Positions 9,694-19,307 of a stretch of DNA of 64,000 bases are shown in pieces; within the stretch, counting starts at the first letter, position 1, and every line of letters starts with the position of its first letter. Under the pieces are notes generated by a model that saw nothing but the letters and a program-made list of their open reading frames with translations, searched no databases and was not told the origin of the DNA. The stretch is from positions 333,669,427 to 333,733,426 of the forward strand of contig NC_081414.1 in the NCBI RefSeq assembly GCF_030272615.1, written 5' to 3'. The stretch comes from Cryptomeria japonica (Eukaryota; Streptophyta; Pinopsida; Cupressales; Cupressaceae). The position numbers and the translations under genes were made by a program.

Positions 9694-11130
9694 CTACAAT
9701 CTCTTATTAAAACATCTATATGCCTTGCTCTTAGATGAACAACCAAGAAATATTCCTTCATCACTTCTAGGATCAAATTTGCCAATATACTCATCTCTTC
9801 TAATATAACATTTACTTCCAAAAATTTTGAAATACTTAAGAGTAGGAGTATTACCAAACCATAGTTCATGAGGGGTCTTACCATTTTCACCTTTGATGTG
9901 AACTTTGTTGAATGCATAGACAGCAGTGCTAACTGCATCTCTCCAATACACTTGTGGTAGATTTGCTTCAGATAACATACTTCTTGCTGCATCCAAGATA
10001 GTTCTATTTTTCCTTTCAACAACTCCATTCTGTTGTGGTGTCCGAGGTGCTTATAATTGTCTTCTGATTCCATTCACTTCACAAAATGTATTAAAGTCCT
10101 TAGATGTGAATTATCCTCCTTGATCTGATCTTAAACATTTGATTTTCTTACCAGTTTCATTCTCAACCATTGCTTTGAACAGTTTGAATTTTCCAAGTGC
10201 TTCTGATTTTTCTTTGAGAAAAGTAACCCAACACATTCTAGAATAATCATCAATAATTAGCATGAAATATCTATCACCTTGTAAGCTTTTAGTTCTTGCT
10301 GGACCACATAAATCAATGTGAATCAAATCAAGAGCATTATTGGATTTGTCTGGAATACTTTTGAAACTAGCTCTAACTTGTTTTCCAAATTGACATTCCT
10401 TACAAATTATATTCTGAGGTTTCACAATTCTATGTAGATCTCTAATTGCCTTAGAAGTACTGATTTTTACCATGCAATCAAAGTTTACATGACATAATCT
10501 CTTATGCCATAACCAAATTTCATCTATATGTGCAATCAAGCATGCCTTTTCACTGTTATTCAAATGAAAGATATTACCTCTAGTCTAATTACCAGTTGCA
10601 ATTTCCAAACCAGTTCTATTCATGATTTTGCATTTTCCATTTTTAAATTGTAACTGAAATCCCTTCTCAACTAATTGACCAACACTTAAAAGATTATGCT
10701 TTAATCCTTTAACATAATAGACATTGTCAGTGTTATGCTTACCATCAAGAGACATTGAACCCTTACCTTTGATTGAATAGGCTTTGTCATCTCCAAATCT
10801 TACTAAACCTCCATTGTATTCTTGAAAGTTCAAGAATTTACCTTTGTCTCCTATCATGTGATGTAAGCATCCAGAGTCAATGATCCATTCATCATTTACT
10901 TCAACTTTAGCTGCTAGGGCTTGTTCTACCAACTGAGTAGTAGGTGTTGGTTGATCTTCTATTATAGCAACAAAAATCCATCCATTGTCTACTGGATCCT
11001 CATCAGAATCATCAGTCACACCTTCATCAGCAATGTAACAAGATTTGTCTTTGTTCTTCTTAAATCTGTATCTCTGATATTCAGGATTAGGCTTGTATGT
11101 TCTTCTAGCTTCTTCTCTTAGTCTAGCATG
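9694..11130 (-). pseudogene. C pol: aspartic protease and integrase
   Basis: Protease motif WIIDSGCLHHM is at about 10865-10890; the catalytic DSG is intact. Integrase has the H-H-C-C zinc site (LWHKRLCHVN ... CKECQFGKQ), the first catalytic Asp in DLCGPARTKSLQG, a conserved IIDDYSRMCWVTF block and the second Asp in LRSDQGG. The predicted Glu follows in VVERKNRT. Stops occur at 10585-10587, 10111-10113 and about 10048, all in the gag frame. Compared with D, they replace Gln, Glu and Ser codons. No frameshift was found. Confidence 0.88.
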
Positions 11131-11979
11131 TCTATCAGGGCATCTCAAAGCCATATGACCAATTGTATTGCAGTTGAAACGTTTAAAGGGTGCTTTACCT
11201 TCATACTTACTTCCAACTGGACCTTTTGGCATTTTCCTTGCAAATAGTGCTTCAAGTTCTTCAAGCTCTTCATTCTCCTTCCTAGTTTCTTCAAGTTCTC
11301 TTGCATAAAAGGCTTCCTAGTCTGATTTGTCAAATGATGGAGCAGATGATGTTGATGCTTTAAAGGCCAAATCTATCTTTATAGTAGCAATAGGACCAAA
11401 TTCCTCAATTTCAAAGGCTGAAAGTTTTCCAATCAATGTATCCCTAGTTACTGATGTATTAGGCATTCTTCTCAACTCATTTATAGCAGTAACCTTCATT
11501 TTATATGCCAGTGGCAAACCTCTTAATATTTTTGAAACAATTTCATCCTCACTCAAGGTTCCTCCACAACATTTAATACACAAAACAATTTCATTTACTC
11601 TTTCCATAAAAGCAGAAATTCTTTCATCTTCTTCCATTTTTAGATGTTCATACCTAACTCGGAAGCTTTCAAGTTTTGCAATCTTGACTGTGGAATCTCC
11701 TTCATTTAGTGTTTCCAAATGATCCCAAATAGCTTTATCAGTAGACCTATCTGATAATGCGCTCAAAAATGCTTCTCTTGCTTTGCAATCATTCTCCTCA
11801 TCTTTAGCTAAGCTAGTTGGAGTAGTATGACCAGCTACAGTAGTAGTATAACCATTATTTGTAACTTCCCAGATGTCTTTACCAATGCAATTCAGATGTG
11901 TCTCCATCCTGATCTTCCATATCCCATAGTTGGTTCCATCAAGTTTAGAAATGTCCTTCCTGAAATAATTAGTAGACAT
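11131..11979 (-). pseudogene. C gag (nucleocapsid/capsid)
   Basis: ATG 11979 opens MSTNYFRKDISKLDGTNYG. The LDGTNYxxWKxxM motif is typical of Copia Gag, followed by the UBN2-like helical region (SFRVRYEHLKMEEDERISAF). A single stop, TAG for Trp, is at 11317-11319. The zinc knuckle near 11140-11181 reads RFNCNTIGHMALRC, so the first zinc Cys is Arg; D keeps Cys. Gag and pol share one frame, as expected for a single Copia polyprotein. Confidence 0.88.
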
Positions 11980-12021
11980 TGGATCTCCTCAAGTTGTTAA
12001 ACTTCTGCAAAAGAGGACTAA

Positions 12022-12033
12022 GCTCTGATACCA
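12022..12033 (-). other. PBS of C
   Basis: Minus strand TGGTATCAGAGC, a perfect initiator-methionine PBS, two bases from the 5' LTR end at 12036. Confidence 0.95.
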
Positions 12034-12035
12034 GT

Positions 12036-13097
12036 TGTTAGGTCTCGGAGACAACTGAGAGGGTGGGGTGAATCAGTTGTCTAATAAATTCAAACCAAAA
12101 ACCATTTAACCAACTTAATGCTTAATACCAGTAAACCAATTAAGTATGCTCATAGACAGTGTTAACAGTAAATTGCTATACTGGTAAAGATTAATGCATG
12201 AAACATAAACATAAAGTCATCCACAATGCATAACACCAATATTTGTACGTGGAAACCCTGTAAGGGGAAAAACCACGATGGGAAACCTTACCCACAATCA
12301 GATGATACTACTGCAGATAGTAAGTGTACATAAATGGGGTCTGCACATGCAGAAAGGCCAATAGCCTAAAGCTCACTGCTCAATCACAAAATGGGAGTCA
12401 CACTGACTACAGTTGTATGGTTAAATCCAATAAGAATGTACTTTACAAAATAGCATCTTCAAATGCTAGATTCAGTACTGGTGTAATGCTGATATGCTTC
12501 TACAAAAACCTAGCTTCACCTTCAAATGATGTCTTTATGTATACCTCTACTTAATCTCACATATACCTTCTCACAATTCTTCTTCACATTCCACATTCGA
12601 TCTTACAAATAAGATCTTACATTTATACCATACCTTAAGACCAATTTTAGTAGGTCGGCTCTACAAGATATTACAATAAAAATATTTTACAAATAATATA
12701 ATATCCGATGCAATAACCGATTGAACAAGTCGGCTTAATCCATTTACAACAATAATAAATCATCTCTATAGCGTGCCATGCTGATCTGAAAAAGATAAGC
12801 CTGTCGGTGTAACCCTAGATAACCCTGGACCTATTTGCCGGTAAAAGCAAATATGCAGATATGAATATACCAATGATTAATTCTTCAAAACAAAGTATCC
12901 ACACGATGTCTTCGACATTACCAAGTGTCTTCCATATCATTCCAAGTTCTGGTGAACATTATATCCTGCCGGTGAACCATATACCAGTAACTGTGCAATA
13001 GTTACTTGCTTGCCAGTGAATGTTGCTGGAATCTCCAAAGTGCTAGTGTTTCAGTAGGTGTTGACATCAATGACAAAACCATACCAAAATACCAACA
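12036..13097 (-). repeat. 5' LTR of C
   Basis: Plus strand TGTTAGGTCTCGGAGACAAC to AAAATACCAACA, 1,062 bp. It holds the stem-loop array at 12248-12382 and the LTR-start box GACATCAATGACAAAACC near the right end. It includes about a dozen bases (GAACATTATATCCTGCCG region, about 12952-12970) absent from the 3' LTR. Confidence 0.95.
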
Positions 13098-13972
13098 AAT
13101 GATCTGGTAAACAAGCTAAGACAAGAGATTAGTACAACATAGAATGAGATGCAGGATATCACTATGAGATTTTGTAAAGAAATTGAAGATAGAAAGAAGA
13201 ATGAAGAAGACTTGGTCAGAAGACTAAATGATGTTGGAAATGAAAACACAAGACTTATTCATGAAAATGATATGTTGAAGATAGATCTAATGCACACACA
13301 AAATGATAGAACTAAACTCATAAGATAGAAAGGAATCTTGGAAAGTGAACTAATTGCTGCAAATCATCACAAAGAAAAATTCAAGAAAAGTTCAAAAGGA
13401 CTTGGTGACATCCTGAAAAATCAGAAACCTAATGGTGATACAAATGGTCTTGGCTTTGAAGTTGGTGAAAGCTCTGGTACTGCAAACAATCATGATCATA
13501 GCAAACCGGTAAGACAACCTACTGCTTACAAGTTTAATGGCAAATGCTTTAACTATAACAAGTATGGTCATAGAGAAAATCAGTGTAGATCTAGAAATTA
13601 TCAGAACACTAATACACCCATCGGTCAATGTTCTAAATGCAACAAAGTTGGTCATAATTTAGAAAATTGCAGAATGAATGTGAGATGTTATGTTTGTGGA
13701 AGATTTGGGCACTTGTCTAATCAATTCAGAACACATACCGGCATAGGATATGGGAAAGCTATTCAGAAGAACAATGTGACAACAAGATTGGACATATTGC
13801 TAAATTTTGTAGAAGTAAGGCATCACCGGCAAATAACAAAGGTCCTAGTTTGAAAGGAAAAGAAAAAGTTGAAGCGGTAAAGCAAGAATTCTCAAAACAA
13901 TGGATCAGAAAGTTAGATCAGAATGTTGATGTGATTACTCCTCCACCGGCAGGAGACTCTTCATCTAACTGA
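13098..13972 (+). pseudogene. ORF1 of B, C-terminal part: coiled coil and zinc knuckles
   Basis: Continues the coiled coil (EIEDRKKNEEDLVRRLND, ENTRLIHENDMLKIDL), with a TAG at about 13326-13328. Knuckle 1 (13545) reads CFNYNKYGHRENQC, with Tyr for the second Cys. Knuckle 2 (13629) is intact, CSKCNKVGHNLENC. Knuckle 3 (13686) reads CYVCGRFGHLSNQF, with the last Cys lost. A fourth, partial knuckle (GHIAKFC) is shifted out of frame at about 13775-13815. The tail ends with TGA at 13970-13972. Knuckle number and spacing match A and A', so the four-knuckle array is ancestral to the families. Confidence 0.75.
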
Positions 13973-14277
13973 AGAAAATTCCTTTGGGGGTTTAGCAACA
14001 AAATGAAAAATATGTTATTATTCCCTCGGTTGATGGTGAGAAGTTGAAATTACTTCTATACCGGCGGATGACTTAAGTTGTGACTTAACCGGCAAGCATT
14101 AAATGTGGTAGTTTGCGAAATTAACATTATAAAGAAAGTGTTTTGGCTCCTTTTTCATTCACCGAGCATTCAAATCTTTGAGAGCGCAAAAATTCCCGAG
14201 CGAAGGTACTCCAAGCAAAGAAGTGAAGCAATCCATCAAAGCATTCATCCTTAAGGCAGATTGAGGTAGTTATAGCT
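13973..14277 (+). other. ORF1-ORF2 spacer of B
   Basis: 305 bp without a usable frame. It contains TTTTGGCTCCTTTTTCATTC followed by ACCGAGCATTC and purine-rich sequence up to the ORF2 ATG, resembling a plant 5' leader more than coding DNA. A and A' have spacers of about 370 bp in the same place. A spacer means ORF2 cannot be made by simple frameshifting from ORF1; a subgenomic or spliced RNA, or internal initiation, would be needed. Confidence 0.5.
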
Positions 14278-17200
14278 ATGGCATCTTCATCCACTCCTAA
14301 ATTTATTGCAAACCCTATTGTTGTTGAAGTTGTTAAGTGACCTAGACCCGTTTTTCAGCTAGTTCTCGAAATTGCTAAGAAAGATGATAGCATAGGTGTA
14401 TTCTCTCAAATCCCTAAAGGAGTAGTATATGTTGGAGACCCTAGAATGTATATACATTGTCATATTGATGAACTAGGTGATGATGAAATTAAAAATATGT
14501 GAGATTGTAATTTGTGATGAATCCGGAAATGTCAAACCTGAACATAAGATAGTAGAAACCCTAGGTTTCACTGAAATACTTAGTATCCCAGATTTCCCCA
14601 AGTATATCATAAGGATTGTGTTAAGAAAAGTACATGGTGAATTCTTCTGGTTAGACTCTATTCATAAAATCACAAAAGAAGCAGTAAAAGTTGTAACAAG
14701 GTTACCCTCCACCGGCAACAGACCTGACAAAACTAAGAAGGTCTCAAATGACTTAGTGGCAAACCTAACCGGTGCAACATTTGATAAGAGATCTCTAAGG
14801 GTAAATGATGTGAAGGATACAAATATCAGATTTATCAGTATGATCTTAGGTTATAAGGCTACACGTGCAAATAGGTTAAACTCAGTTTCTAGCCTATGTA
14901 TTAAGAGTGCCTATGATATGGTAAATGATAATGCAAGAATAGACATATGTGAATGGCTCAAAGATGAGTTGATAGAAAATTTGGGTAAGATCAAAAGAGA
15001 CAAAAAGGGGACATTCAGATTTGGAAACTTACTTGTTTGTTTGATGCTATACATAACCAAACAAGTACTTGGTATTGGTGCTAGAGATTTTGGATTTTAT
15101 ATACCGGTAGGAAAACAACTATCAGAACTATTAAACAATATGGGAGAGAGCAGGGAGAAAAGCATAAATGAGTATTTTCAAGCATTTAAGGCTCAAATAA
15201 AGAACAGAGTAAGACTATCACAAGCTATTGTGGATAAGTATCAAAAGGAAATTTGTTTTGTGATCAAGAAAGATGAAATTTGGATGGAGGCAATTATCCC
15301 TAGAACCATCTGGGTAATTGAAATGGGTTATGAGACAGATGATAACATCATAGAAACTTATGCAAAAGCCCTCCTCAAAGCTCCTAAGGAACAGGAAGAA
15401 AAAGTATTTGGTAGTGCAGAAACAATTGAGAGCACTATACAATCAAGGAAAAGAGTTAAGAAGGTAGAAGCAACCATTAGAAAAGGAACCCGACAGGAAA
15501 AGGAAATCAAGGAAGCTGTGCTAAAACAAACTGGTATAACTGAAAGTGAGTTGGAAGCACTTCAACCGGAAACTCACCTTTCATCGATTGGATCTTCTTC
15601 AGAAAGTGACATACCTGGTGTATTCAAGAGAGTTGAGAGGAAAAGAAAACCCTCACCGGCACCTTCTCCTACACCAAAAAGGACAAGACAAAAGCAACAG
15701 GCAGTAAGGCCTCCAGCAAAGAAGATGACTCCCAAGAAGAAGGTGAAACAAACTATTGCCCCCATTGACAAACTTCTTAGCAAAATTACAGAGGATGGTA
15801 AGTTGAAGAACATCAATAAAATGTAGAATACACTATCAGCTGATGATAAGGAAAGTATAGAGAACAATGTAATTCTACACTTAGATATATACAAGAAATT
15901 TTGATGCAAATTGTTGATGAAATTCCAAATGACTTGTATAGGAGATTAGAAGCTAGAAGATTATCTATTGTTAAACTAGATAAAAAGATTAAAATTGAAA
16001 AATTATTGGCAGTGCATCCAATTAACTCACCTGATGAAATAGACAAATTAATTAGTGAGGCTAACCAGACAGTATTCTCTACTGCTCATCGACATGTAGC
16101 ATTAATGGTTGGCAAAGTAACTGAAGTATCTGAGGAAACAACTGATGGATGGGATATTTCTTTGTGGAAAAAGAAAAAGAGGAAGAATTACTCAGACCTA
16201 AAACTATCAGAGTATATCAAAAGGACAAAGATAAGGGTAAAGGCAAGGTAGGTGGACCACCAAGTTTAAAAATAACTAACAATATTGCCCCCACCTCCTT
16301 CAGATACTCCACCAGTAGACACTACTGCAAATCAATCAACCACTAAGAGTATGGAGACTCCAGAAGAAGATACAAACCCTGAATCAGAAATTCTATATAT
16401 TGTAAATGTAGATACTCAGGAAGTTAATGTTGTGGTTGACAGAGAGACCACTGAGGATAAGGAGAAAGATGTGACCACTGAGTCATCGGCTAGAGAGGTT
16501 GAGTTAAACACATAAAAACCTACATAGACAAAGTAACCAACAGAGGATACCACTGAGAAACTGGTAGATATAACAGACAAACCATCTGAAGAACCGGCTA
16601 AACAAAGTTTAGAGGCACAAACTGAGGAATGGGCAACTAAAAGCTCAGAGAAACTGTCTGAGACACATTTGGAGAAACCCAAACTGGTACAGGTTGAAGC
16701 ACAGGTACAGACAGAGATAGTACCACCCGGCCAAACTGAAAAGCCTAAAATTTTGTTTGTGGAAATGCAAACTCAGACAAACCTACCAGAGGTCAAACAA
16801 AGCAAGGAAATAACTACAACCGGTAGCATGGCTATTGTAAAAACTATTGGACAAACATCTAGTACAGCTATGACAGAATTCAGACCTACTAATGTGATAG
16901 AGGTCTTATTAGATTCAATAAAGAAGATCATGGAATGCAATACGCAAGCCTATAAGGCTATTGATGATACTATACCAATTCTTAAATTGATAACACCAAA
17001 GTGCAGTGTTGAGAATAAAGATTCATTAGGTCAACTAGACACATTGTCTAAGTTTATCACTGGCAATCTAGTAACTCTTGATCAAATAAATGAGGATACA
17101 TTTAAGGAGAGAATGATAAAAGAAAAAGAGAAATTATCTGAGGATATTGTAAAGAAAAACAAGGAAGAAATGGATACCCTCTTACCGGAACTTGGAGAAA

Positions 17201-17685
17201 TAATCTATGACTTTAAGAAACTGTACAGGGATACTTGCAAAACAAATGTCTTAACAAAGGATCTTGACAAGGAGATTAGAAAAGCTCAAGAGAAAATAAA
17301 TAATATTGCTAACAATTTGATTGGAACATCAGATTCATTTTTGGAATTGGAAAAGAAAATTGCAGAGCAGGAAGAGAAAATCAAGAAATTGGAGAAAGAC
17401 AAATAGGGAATAAAGGATAAGGCAAAGGACTTAAAATGCAGACTTGGTCCAAGATTAGAGTATCTTATTTCCTTGAGAAAAGAAATATCTGAGGCTCTGG
17501 TTCCCAGATTGAAGAAACCGGAAGAGAAAATGCACATACTCACTGGTACAGTATAGAGAACACAAGAGGCAATAAAAGACTACAAAACATTCAGCAATGG
17601 CATAAATTTAGTTTTGACAGATATCTTTCAAATTGTAACCCACCGGTTACAAGAATCCAGGCAAGACTCCACTGATAGTGAATGA
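14278..17685 (+). pseudogene. ORF2 of B: novel protein, about 1,100 codons
   Basis: I do not recognise the family. ATG 14278 (MASSSTPKFIANPIVVEVV) aligns with the starts in A and A'. A stop lies at about 14338, a one-base frameshift near 14490, and a 449-residue open stretch runs 14477-15826. The N-terminal domain (about 350 residues) carries motifs shared by A, A' and E: HGEFFWLD, KITKEA, FGNLLVCLMLY, RTIWVIEMGYE. Then come a basic Lys/Pro segment (SPAPSPTPKRTRQKQQ, about 15650), an acidic Thr-rich segment (16300-16700) and a coiled coil (ELEKKIAEQEEKIKKLEKDK, about 17340-17400). Further stops and shifts occur after 15826. No RT, protease or integrase motif is present. It could be a structural or targeting protein of the particle; function unknown. 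Confidence 0.65.
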
Positions 17686-17696
17686 CAACCTTTGTC

Positions 17697-17875
17697 ATTG
17701 ATGTCAAAGGGGGAGTAGTGGGATGAGAAAATGGTCAGAAGGAAGGGACTTCATCTGCTCAAGGGGAGCATACAGTTTTGGCAAGACAATTTTGGCAGAC
17801 TATTTTTGGATATCATTTTGGACACTTTTTCTTTTTTTTCTCATGAGTGTTGCCATCAATGCCAAAGGGGGAGAT
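17697..17875 (+). other. Polypurine boxes and PPT of B
   Basis: CATTGATGTCAAAGGGGGAG starts at about 17697, CTCAAGGGGAGCA at about 17758 and the PPT AAAGGGGGAGAT at 17864-17875, directly before the 3' LTR. GTTGCCATCAATGCC just upstream of the PPT is complementary to GGCATTGATGGCAAC-like sequence at 17926-17940 inside the LTR. Confidence 0.8.
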
Positions 17876-18643
17876 TGTTGGCAAATTCACACTCCAATGA
17901 GAAATTGTAGGTGATTGAAGGTTTTGTCATTGATGGCAACCTTGCAATCATATGATACTGGCAAGACAGGATACCGGCACACAAAACACTGACATTAAAA
18001 GGAAGGATACCAGCACCTTGGCCGATGAGAATTTTGTTTATAATGTATTTTGTAATTAATTGTAAAATCATTGTAAGCCAACATGGCGAGCTATAATATG
18101 ACTCATTTATGTATGAGATCATTTTGTAATAGAAAGTGTGTGTGATAGGATGCGAGATAAGCAGACCTACTATGTTCATTATAGGTTAAGGGTTTATGTA
18201 TGTAGCAAAGATTAAACCGGTACTGGATCTGGCATAGCAGATGCTAATCTGAAGCAGTACAAGACATTGGATTAATATAATCCACTTTTGTAAGTCAGTG
18301 TGACTTCTTTTGTAATTGAGCAGTGAGATCTAGGCACCTGGCCTTCCTGCATGTGCAGGCCCCTATTGTAAGAGTAATATTCCCTTATTGGCTAGTAAGC
18401 AAATATTGTGGGTCACAAATCCCACTGAGGTTTTTCCCACACCAGGTTTCCTTGTTAAAATACTATGTTATGGTGTGCTTCTCATGTGGTTGTTGTTATT
18501 CTTGTTTACTGCATTATTTCTTGTTTACCGATACATAGTTTTAATATGCTTTTCATGTTTTAAGTCAAGTAAATTTATAAACCGGTTAGATACTGATTCA
18601 CCTCCCCCCCCCCCCCCTCTCAGTATCTTTGGGAATCCTAACA
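17876..18643 (+). repeat. 3' LTR of B
   Basis: TGTTGGCAAATTCACACTCC to GGGAATCCTAACA, 768 bp. The stem-loop array is at 18318-18457, with perfect SL2 (AGGC-ACCTG-GCCT) and SL3 (CCTGCA-TG-TGCAGG). A run of 14 C is at 18604-18617. The target-site copy AGGTC follows at 18644-18648. Confidence 0.92.
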
Positions 18644-18934
18644 AGGTCAAGCAATTTCACCAGTTTTAGCAAAGCAATTCAGAAGATTAATGCTACATGC
18701 TATGCATGTAATGAAGTTGGACATATTGCTAAGTTTTGTAGAAGAAGAAATCCATCAGTTAGTAATGGAGGATCAAATGGGAAAGAAAAAGAGAAGGTTA
18801 GTGAAATCCAGCAAGATCATACTCAAAGATGGATTAGGAAGATTGAAGAACAATCATCAGATGGGAATGTCCTGGTTACTTATCCGGTAGAAGAGGTTGC
18901 TCCTGCACCGGCAAGAAGCTCAACTAGTAACTAA
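18644..18934 (+). pseudogene. ORF1 of A, 3' part: zinc knuckle 4 and tail
   Basis: After the B insertion the frame resumes with a knuckle CYACNEVGHIAKFC (18698-18739), then a basic and Ser/Pro tail ending in TAA at 18932-18934. A about 24-base stretch near 18655-18680 has no counterpart in A'. The knuckle is intact. Confidence 0.72.
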
Positions 18935-19307
18935 GGTAGATGCCTTAGGGGTAGGCAAAATTCATGAAGATGCTACATATTCCCTGGGAAGAGGTTCTGA
19001 AAGATGTTCCAGATATTGGAAAGGATTATCTGACATGGATATGTTCTGAGCAAGATCCAGTATCTTTCGTCGACAGTCATTTATGTCAATGGAAGATTAG
19101 GGTTTTTATCAAAGAATTAAAGGTCGAATACACTTCATTCTTAATCACTCTACATTCAGAGCAATTTCAGACCGATTCAAAGCAACTTAGTGCGATCAGA
19201 GGCTATTCAGAGGTAATCAAATTTCTTCTTGAGTGATTTTACCAGTGTCTGGAAGAGTTTGTTGAAGGTTTTCACTGAGAGTGATCAAAAGGTATTTATC
19301 TTTAAAC
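18935..19307 (+). other. ORF1-ORF2 spacer of A
   Basis: 373 bp with no maintained frame, homologous to 34765-35136 in A'. It ends CAAAAGGTATTTATC and TTTAAAC before the ORF2 ATG in both copies. The GGTATTTATC beside the start resembles a splice donor, but no partner acceptor can be assigned by eye. Confidence 0.45.

Larger units (their letters stand above)
6465..13097 (-). mobile_element. Copia element C, SIRE/Maximus-like, full length but inactivated
   Basis: A 6,633-bp element with LTRs at 12036-13097 (5') and 6465-7514 (3') and an exact 5-bp target-site duplication AATGA (6460-6464 and 13098-13102). Order in minus sense is LTR, PBS, gag, protease, integrase, RT, RNase H, polypurine boxes, PPT, LTR. 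This order (integrase before RT) defines Copia. RT and Gag motifs are most like the SIRE/Maximus lineage, and LTRs over 1 kb fit. There is no env-like ORF in the 350 bp after RNase H. It is antisense to its host B. Confidence 0.95.
5402..18643 (+). mobile_element. Non-autonomous LTR element B, containing Copia C
   Basis: LTRs of 786 bp (5402-6187) and 768 bp (17876-18643) bound the element. The target-site duplication AGGTC is exact (5397-5401 and 18644-18648). Without C the element is 6,604 bp. It has the same plan as A: iMet-type PBS, coiled-coil/zinc-knuckle ORF1, an intergenic spacer, a long novel ORF2, polypurine boxes and a PPT. LTR sequence and length differ enough from A to make it a separate family. 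No RT, integrase, RNase H or protease is visible. It landed in the ORF1 zinc-knuckle region of A. Confidence 0.9.

Noticed and set aside
14477-15826. A 449-residue open frame as a host gene
   Set aside because: It lies between the LTRs of B, has homologues at the same place in A, A' and E, and continues through frameshifts into further ORF2 sequence, so it is element coding.
5402-18643. Env-like third ORF as the identity of ORF2
   Set aside because: ORF2 has no signal peptide or transmembrane segment that I can see and sits in elements without pol, so an envelope reading is unsupported.
18935-19307. Intron between ORF1 and ORF2 in A
   Set aside because: GGTATTTATC is donor-like but no matching acceptor or frame-joining pair could be set by eye; left as a spacer.
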